Shown one piece after another: positions 6,306 to 9,573 of a stretch of DNA of 9,573 nucleotides (the stretch's first letter is position 1; the number at the start of each line of letters is the position of its first letter). Below the pieces are notes generated by a model. That model had not been told where the DNA came from, ran no database searches, and saw only the letters and a list, made by a program, of their open reading frames with translations. The DNA is taken from assembly GCA_027306955.1 (NCBI GenBank), contig DAHUXX010000016.1:1-9573 (forward strand), given 5' to 3'. A program made the position numbers and the translations under genes. Source of the DNA: Acetobacteraceae bacterium. GTDB lineage: Bacteria; Pseudomonadota; Alphaproteobacteria; Acetobacterales; Acetobacteraceae.

Positions 6306-6863
6306 TTGGACCTCGCCTCGCTGAAGCAAGACCTCACGCGCCGGATGGACCAGGCGATAGAAACCCTGCGCCGGGAATTCGCCGGCCTGCGTTCGGGCCG
6401 CGCCTCGCCGGCGCTGCTCGAGCCGGTGCGCGTCGAGGCCTATGGCTCGATGACCCCGCTCAACCAGGTGGGCACGATCGCGGTGCCGGAGCCGCGCATG
6501 ATCACCGTCCAGGTCTGGGACCGCAGCCTGGTCTCGCATGTGGAAAAGGCGATCCGCGACGCCGGGCTCGGCCTCAACCCGGCCTCGGACGGCCAGCTCG
6601 TCCGCGTGCCCATCCCTCAGCTCACCGGCGAACGCCGCACCGAGCTCTCCCGCGCTGCGCATAAGTATGCCGAGGCCGCGAAGGTCGCGGTCCGCGGTGT
6701 GCGCCGCGACGGCATGGACCGCATCAAGGTCGCGGAAAAGAAGGAAATCTCGGAGGACGAGGGCAAGCGCTGGGCGGACGAGGTGCAGAAGCTCACCGAC
6801 GCCATGATCAAGCGCATCGACGATGCCCTGGCCGAAAAAGACCGCGAGATCGTCCAGGTATGA
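6306..6863 (+). CDS. frr: Ribosome recycling factor
   Basis: 185 residues, the exact family length (E. coli 185). With EF-G it splits the post-termination 70S ribosome in the cytoplasm. The three-helix bundle and the small beta domain are visible: RSGRASPALLEPVRVEAYGS (29-48) joins helix 1 to the beta domain, DRSLVSHVEKAI (72-83) and LGLNPASDGQLVRVPIP (88-104) match the conserved core, and VRGVRRDGMD (129-138) holds the functional Arg cluster. KEISEDEGKR and VQKLTDAMIK (146-169) form the C-terminal helix. The start is TTG, supported by GGAG 8 nt upstream. The gene after pyrH is frr in most proteobacteria. uppS follows 52 bp after the stop. Confidence 0.96.
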   Translation: MDLASLKQDLTRRMDQAIETLRREFAGLRSGRASPALLEPVRVEAYGSMTPLNQVGTIAVPEPRMITVQVWDRSLVSHVEKAIRDAGLGLNPASDGQLVRVPIPQLTGERRTELSRAAHKYAEAAKVAVRGVRRDGMDRIKVAEKKEISEDEGKRWADEVQKLTDAMIKRIDDALAEKDREIVQV

Positions 6864-6898
6864 CGCGATCGCCACGCTCCCGGCCGCAATGGCGACCG

Positions 6899-6913
6899 CC
6901 ACCGGAAAGGTGG
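6899..6913 (+). promoter_or_regulatory. Small hairpin overlapping the uppS ribosome binding site
   Basis: CCACC (6899-6903) pairs with GGTGG (6909-6913) around a GGAAA loop. The best Shine-Dalgarno, GGAAAGG (6904-6910), lies in the loop and the 3' arm, and ends 5 nt before the ATG at 6916. Such a structure may hold back initiation. A five-pair stem can arise by chance in GC-rich DNA. Confidence 0.35.
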
Positions 6914-6915
6914 TC

Positions 6916-7662
6916 ATGAGCGCGCTCACCCAGGCCGCCGCGGTCCCCGTTGACGCGCCGCCCGCGCCGCGGCACGTCGCCATCATCATGGACGGCAATC
7001 GCCGCTGGGCCCAGGCGCGCGGCCTGCCGCGGCTCGCCGGCCACCGCGCCGGGGTCGAGGCGGTGCGCCGCACCGTCCGCGCCTCCATCCAGCACGGCGT
7101 CGGCTGGCTCACGCTCTACGCCTTCTCCTCCGAGAACTGGCGCCGCCCGCCCGACGAAGTGGTCGACCTCACCGGCCTGCTGCGCCACTTCGTCCGTGCC
7201 GAGATAGCGGAACTCGCCCGGCAGGGCGTGCGCCTGCGCTTCATCGGCGACCGCAACCGCTTCTCGCCGGAGATCCGCGCCGACCTCGCCGCGGCCGAGG
7301 AGATGACGAAGGCCAATCGCCGCCTCACCCTCGTCGTCGCCCTCTCCTACGGCGCGCGCGACGAGATCCTCGTCGCCGCCCGCGCCGCTGCCGAAGCCGC
7401 CGCCGCGGGCAAGCTCGATCCCGCCGACATCGACGAAGGCCGCTTTTCCTCCCTGCTCTCCACCGACGGCATCCCGGACTCGGACCTCATCATCCGCACC
7501 TCCGGCGAACAGCGCCTGTCCAATTTCCTGCTGTGGCAATCCGCCTACGCCGAGTTGCTGTTCCTCGACGTGATGTGGCCGGATTTCGGGGAACGCCATT
7601 TCGCCGACTCGCTGGCAGAGTTCGCCCGCCGCGAGCGCCGCTTCGGCGCGCGGCCCGGTTGA
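6916..7662 (+). CDS. uppS: Undecaprenyl diphosphate synthase (cis-prenyltransferase, isoprenyl transferase)
   Basis: 248 residues from the ATG at 6916. Condenses farnesyl diphosphate with eight isopentenyl diphosphates in cis, giving the C55 lipid carrier of peptidoglycan and other cell-wall sugars. Seen: IIMDGNRRWAQARG (23-36) with catalytic Asp26, AGHRAG (41-46) with His43, YAFSSENWRRP (68-78) with Asn74, and IIRTSGEQRLSNFLLWQ (192-208) with the Arg residues that bind IPP diphosphate, then YAEL with Glu213. These numbers coincide with the E. coli enzyme. The 6916 start is chosen over upstream in-frame ATGs at 6823 (inside frr) and 6889 because GGAAAGG lies 5 nt before it and the product is then of normal length. 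Its TGA overlaps the TTG of cdsA. It is soluble or membrane-peripheral. Confidence 0.96.
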   Translation: MSALTQAAAVPVDAPPAPRHVAIIMDGNRRWAQARGLPRLAGHRAGVEAVRRTVRASIQHGVGWLTLYAFSSENWRRPPDEVVDLTGLLRHFVRAEIAELARQGVRLRFIGDRNRFSPEIRADLAAAEEMTKANRRLTLVVALSYGARDEILVAARAAAEAAAAGKLDPADIDEGRFSSLLSTDGIPDSDLIIRTSGEQRLSNFLLWQSAYAELLFLDVMWPDFGERHFADSLAEFARRERRFGARPG

Positions 7663-8483
7663 CCGCCCCGGCTGTGCCCACGCCGCCGGCTGGGCAAGCC
7701 GGACGTTGGCGCGACCTCGCGTGCCGCGCCGGCTCCGCCGCGGTGCTGGCCCCGGTGGCGATCGCCTGCCTCTGGTATGGCGGCGTCGCCTGGATCGCGT
7801 TGGTCGCCGTCGCCGCCGTCGCCCTCGCCTGGGAGTGGACGCACATGCTGCGTCTGCCCATCGAGGCGGTCGCAACGATCGTGCTCGGCGTCAGCGTCGT
7901 CGTCGCCCTGCTGCTGCGCGGCGCCCCGCTGCAGACACTGGTCAGCGCCCTTTTCGCCGTCGTGCTGCTCCATTACTTCTGGTTCAAGAGACAGGCGCCG
8001 GCGCTCGGGGTGCTGGCCATCGGCCCGCCGGCGATTGCCCTGATCTGGGTGCGCCTCGGCTCCGCTGGCTTTCACAATATATTGTATTTATTGTTTATTG
8101 CCTGGGCTTCGGATATCGGCGCCTATCTCGCCGGCCGCCTCCTCGGCGGACCGCGCCTGGCTCCTTCGATCTCGCCCGGCAAAACCTGGTCCGGCGCCAT
8201 CGGCGGGCTGCTCGCCGCGGGGCTGGCGGGTTATATGGCCGCCGCCCTCGCCCCACCGACAAATGTGTACGCCTTCGCGCTGGCGTGCATTCTGGGGCTT
8301 ATCTCACAACTGGGCGACCTGGCGGAAAGCGCGCTCAAGCGCCAGTGCGGGGTCAAGGATTCCGGCGCGCTCATCCCCGGCCACGGAGGCGTGTTCGTCC
8401 GGCTGGACGGTTTGCTTGCGGCGGCCACCGCGATGGGGCTGATGGCGGCGGCGACGGGAAACGGGGTAGTGCTCTGGCGCTGA
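7659..8483 (+). CDS. cdsA: Phosphatidate cytidylyltransferase (CDP-diacylglycerol synthase) with a signature-residue change
   Basis: 274 residues, an integral membrane enzyme making CDP-diacylglycerol from phosphatidic acid and CTP, the branch point of phospholipid synthesis. Several hydrophobic segments (about 28-58, 70-87, 93-107, 115-131, 138-150, 180-197, 203-216 and 252-265) and the conserved SDIGAYLAGR (151-160), SPGKTWSGAIGG (172-183) and GDLAES (219-224) are seen. The C-terminal signature S-x-x-K-R-x(4)-K-D ... GHGG-x-x-D-R-x-D is present except that the first D of DRxD is Val247 (codon GTC, 8397-8399; GHGGVFVRLD). That Asp is a metal-binding residue in known CdsA structures, so activity is doubtful if the base call is right. 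TTG at 7659 overlaps the uppS stop (TTGA); an in-frame GTG at 7674 is the alternative start. An AT-rich, rare-codon patch lies at codons 140-147. The dxr start is 61 bp downstream. Confidence 0.93.
   Translation: MTAPAVPTPPAGQAGRWRDLACRAGSAAVLAPVAIACLWYGGVAWIALVAVAAVALAWEWTHMLRLPIEAVATIVLGVSVVVALLLRGAPLQTLVSALFAVVLLHYFWFKRQAPALGVLAIGPPAIALIWVRLGSAGFHNILYLLFIAWASDIGAYLAGRLLGGPRLAPSISPGKTWSGAIGGLLAAGLAGYMAAALAPPTNVYAFALACILGLISQLGDLAESALKRQCGVKDSGALIPGHGGVFVRLDGLLAAATAMGLMAAATGNGVVLWR
8075..8099. other. AT-rich island with a perfect 10-bp palindrome inside cdsA
   Basis: CAATATATTG (8075-8084) is its own reverse complement and opens a 24-bp stretch (8076-8099) with only two G/C bases, in DNA otherwise near 70% G+C. 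It encodes NILYLLFI, inside a membrane segment, using ATA, TTA, TTG and ATT codons that its neighbours avoid. It could be a slow-translation site, an internal regulatory site or an AT-loving protein target. No function is shown by sequence. Confidence 0.55.
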
Positions 8484-8488
8484 AAAAA

Positions 8489-8548
8489 ATGAGAGAAGCA
8501 TCCCGCGCCTCACGACATGAGCATCGCATGAGAAGCACGATCGCATGA
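8489..8548 (+). CDS. Possible 19-residue leader ORF coupled to dxr
   Basis: ATG at 8489 opens a short frame, MREASRASRHEHRMRSTIA, ending at TGA 8546-8548, so the stop overlaps the dxr start as ATGA (8545-8548). The peptide is strongly basic. It has no good ribosome site, since the cdsA stop lies 5 bp before it and only A-residues intervene. Re-initiation after cdsA might allow its translation. It may be chance, as GC-rich genomes carry many short frames. Confidence 0.25.
   Translation: MREASRASRHEHRMRSTIA
8523..8548 (+). repeat. Short direct repeat at the dxr start codon
   Basis: ATCGCATGA occurs at 8523-8531 and again at 8540-8548, with a 17-bp period; the second copy contains the dxr ATG. 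GAGAAGCA also occurs twice (8493-8500 and 8530-8537), each just after or at an ATG. The GAGAAG at 8530-8535, nine bases before the ATG, is the probable dxr ribosome site. Confidence 0.5.
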
Positions 8549-9573
8549 AAACCGTCTCCGTCCTGGGTTCGACGGGCAGCGTCGGCACCCAGACCCTGGC
8601 GCTGCTCGCCGGGCATCCGGGCCTCTATCACGTGCGCGCGCTCACCGCCGGGCGCAACGCGAAGCTGCTCGCCGAACAGGCGATCGCGTTCGGCGCCGAA
8701 TGCGCCGTGATCGGCGACCCCACGCAATACCGGGTGCTGGCCGCCGCGCTGGCCGGTACCTCCATCCGCGCCGACGCCGGGCCGGAGGCGATCTGCGAGG
8801 CCGCCGCCATCCGGGCCGACTGGACCATGGCCGCCATCACCGGCGCTGCCGGCCTGCGGCCCACGCTCGCCGCCATCCGCCGCGGCGGCGCCGTGGCGCT
8901 GGCCAACACGGAGGCGCTGGTCTGTGCCGGCGAGGTCATGCTCGCCGCCGTGCGCGAGGCCGGCGCCACGCTGCTGCCGGTCGATTCGGAGCACAACGCC
9001 ATCTTCCAGGCGCTTGCCTCCGGCCCGCGCGACGCGCTGGAAAAGATCGTGCTGACCGCTTCCGGCGGCCCGTTCCGCACCGCCTCGCGCGAGGAAATGG
9101 CACGCGCCACGCCCGAGACCGCGCTCAGGCACCCGGTCTGGTCCATGGGCGCCAAGATCTCGATCGATTCCGCGACCATGATGAACAAGGGCCTCGAGGT
9201 GATCGAGGCGGCGCGCCTGTTCGGCCTCGCCTCCCCACAGATCGAGGTGCTGGTGCACCCGCAATCCATCGTCCACGGCCTGGTCTGCTGGCGCGACGGC
9301 AGCGTCATCGCCCAGCTCGGATCGCCGGACATGACGGTTCCCATCGCCCACGCGCTGGCCTGGCCCGGCCGCATCGCCACCCCGGCTCGTCGCCTGGATC
9401 TCGCCCGCGCCGGCACGCTGGAATTCGCCGCGCCCGACCTCGATCACTTCCCCGCGCTGCGCCTCGCCCGCGAGGCGCTGGAGGCCGGCGGCGGCGCCCC
9501 CACCGTCCTGAATGCCGCCAACGAGGTCGCCGTCGCCGCCTTCCTCGAGCGGCGCATCGGCTTCCTCGACATC
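8545..9573 (+). CDS. dxr: 1-deoxy-D-xylulose 5-phosphate reductoisomerase, 3' truncated by window edge
   Basis: 343 codons are visible with no stop, about nine-tenths of a normal protein (near 390-400). It converts DXP to 2-C-methyl-D-erythritol 4-phosphate with NADPH, the first committed step of the MEP isoprenoid pathway, which feeds uppS upstream. Seen: VLGSTGSVGTQT (6-17), the NADPH loop; VDSEHNAIFQ (146-155) with Asp147, Ser148 and Glu149, equivalent to E. coli 150-152; TASGGPFRTA (171-180); RHPVWSMGAKISIDSATMMN (195-214) with His196; and KGLEVIEA (215-222) with Lys215 and Glu218. Oddly, the conserved ANKE loop reads ANTE: Thr122 stands where E. coli has Lys125, an active-site lysine. 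The codon is ACG (8908-8910), one base from AAG. The ATG at 8545 is chosen because the protein begins MKTVSVLGSTG, with GAGAAG nine bases upstream. rseP and bamA usually follow, outside this window. Confidence 0.96.
   Translation, partial: MKTVSVLGSTGSVGTQTLALLAGHPGLYHVRALTAGRNAKLLAEQAIAFGAECAVIGDPTQYRVLAAALAGTSIRADAGPEAICEAAAIRADWTMAAITGAAGLRPTLAAIRRGGAVALANTEALVCAGEVMLAAVREAGATLLPVDSEHNAIFQALASGPRDALEKIVLTASGGPFRTASREEMARATPETALRHPVWSMGAKISIDSATMMNKGLEVIEAARLFGLASPQIEVLVHPQSIVHGLVCWRDGSVIAQLGSPDMTVPIAHALAWPGRIATPARRLDLARAGTLEFAAPDLDHFPALRLAREALEAGGGAPTVLNAANEVAVAAFLERRIGFLDI

Noticed and set aside
8481..8490. A-run after cdsA as part of a terminator
   Set aside because: No stem precedes it and on the plus strand it is an A-run, not a T-run. 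The cluster normally continues into dxr.
8371..9447. Long minus-strand frame opposite dxr
   Set aside because: Shadow of the strongly conserved dxr frame; Gly/Arg/Ala-rich with no family motif.
1..9573. CRISPR arrays, tRNA/rRNA genes, transposases, phage or defence genes
   Set aside because: No regular spaced repeats, no tRNA-like cloverleaf noticed and no protein with such motifs in the real frames.

Overview
This is a GC-rich window, about 70% G+C by eye, with strong third-position G/C bias. Its gene order points to an alphaproteobacterium, most plausibly Rhodospirillales/Acetobacteraceae-like. That placement rests on composition, protein style and the pyrH-frr-uppS-cdsA-dxr cluster, not on a phylogeny. 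No RNA gene, CRISPR array, insertion sequence or phage gene was seen.

Left part (1-5411), catabolic or accessory. The 3' end of a thiamine-diphosphate enzyme gene (1-507) overlaps by ATGA the start of a lipoprotein-like gene (504-1174). That gene carries one in-frame TAG and one apparent 1-nt frameshift, so it is a pseudogene or holds sequence errors. Converging on it is a short-chain dehydrogenase on the minus strand (1141-1896). Only 34 bp away, and divergent, starts a plus-strand set of three enzyme genes. These are an enolase-superfamily (mandelate racemase/muconate lactonizing-like) dehydratase or racemase (1931-3106), a D-2-hydroxyacid dehydrogenase-fold protein (3133-4179) and a kynureninase (4176-5411). 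The last two overlap by TTGA. The SDR, enolase-family and hydroxyacid dehydrogenase trio looks like sugar-acid or hydroxyacid breakdown. Kynureninase belongs to tryptophan breakdown, so its coupling here is the most open functional question.

Right part (5518-9573), housekeeping. It holds pyrH (UMP kinase), frr (ribosome recycling factor), uppS (undecaprenyl diphosphate synthase), cdsA (CDP-diacylglycerol synthase) and the first 343 codons of dxr (DXP reductoisomerase), which runs off the right edge. This conserved envelope/translation/isoprenoid cluster usually follows rpsB-tsf; here a catabolic gene set precedes it. A 106-bp gap with a hairpin and a possible promoter separates the two parts.

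I see no convincing new system such as a defence island, mobile element or array. The points that deserve checking are small and specific. CdsA lacks the first Asp of its signature motif (Val247), and DXR has Thr122 where the family has an active-site Lys. The hydroxyacid dehydrogenase has an eroded glycine motif. There is a sharply AT-rich, rare-codon patch inside cdsA, and a tiny leader ORF coupled to dxr. Several are one-base differences, so real divergence and sequencing error must be separated first.
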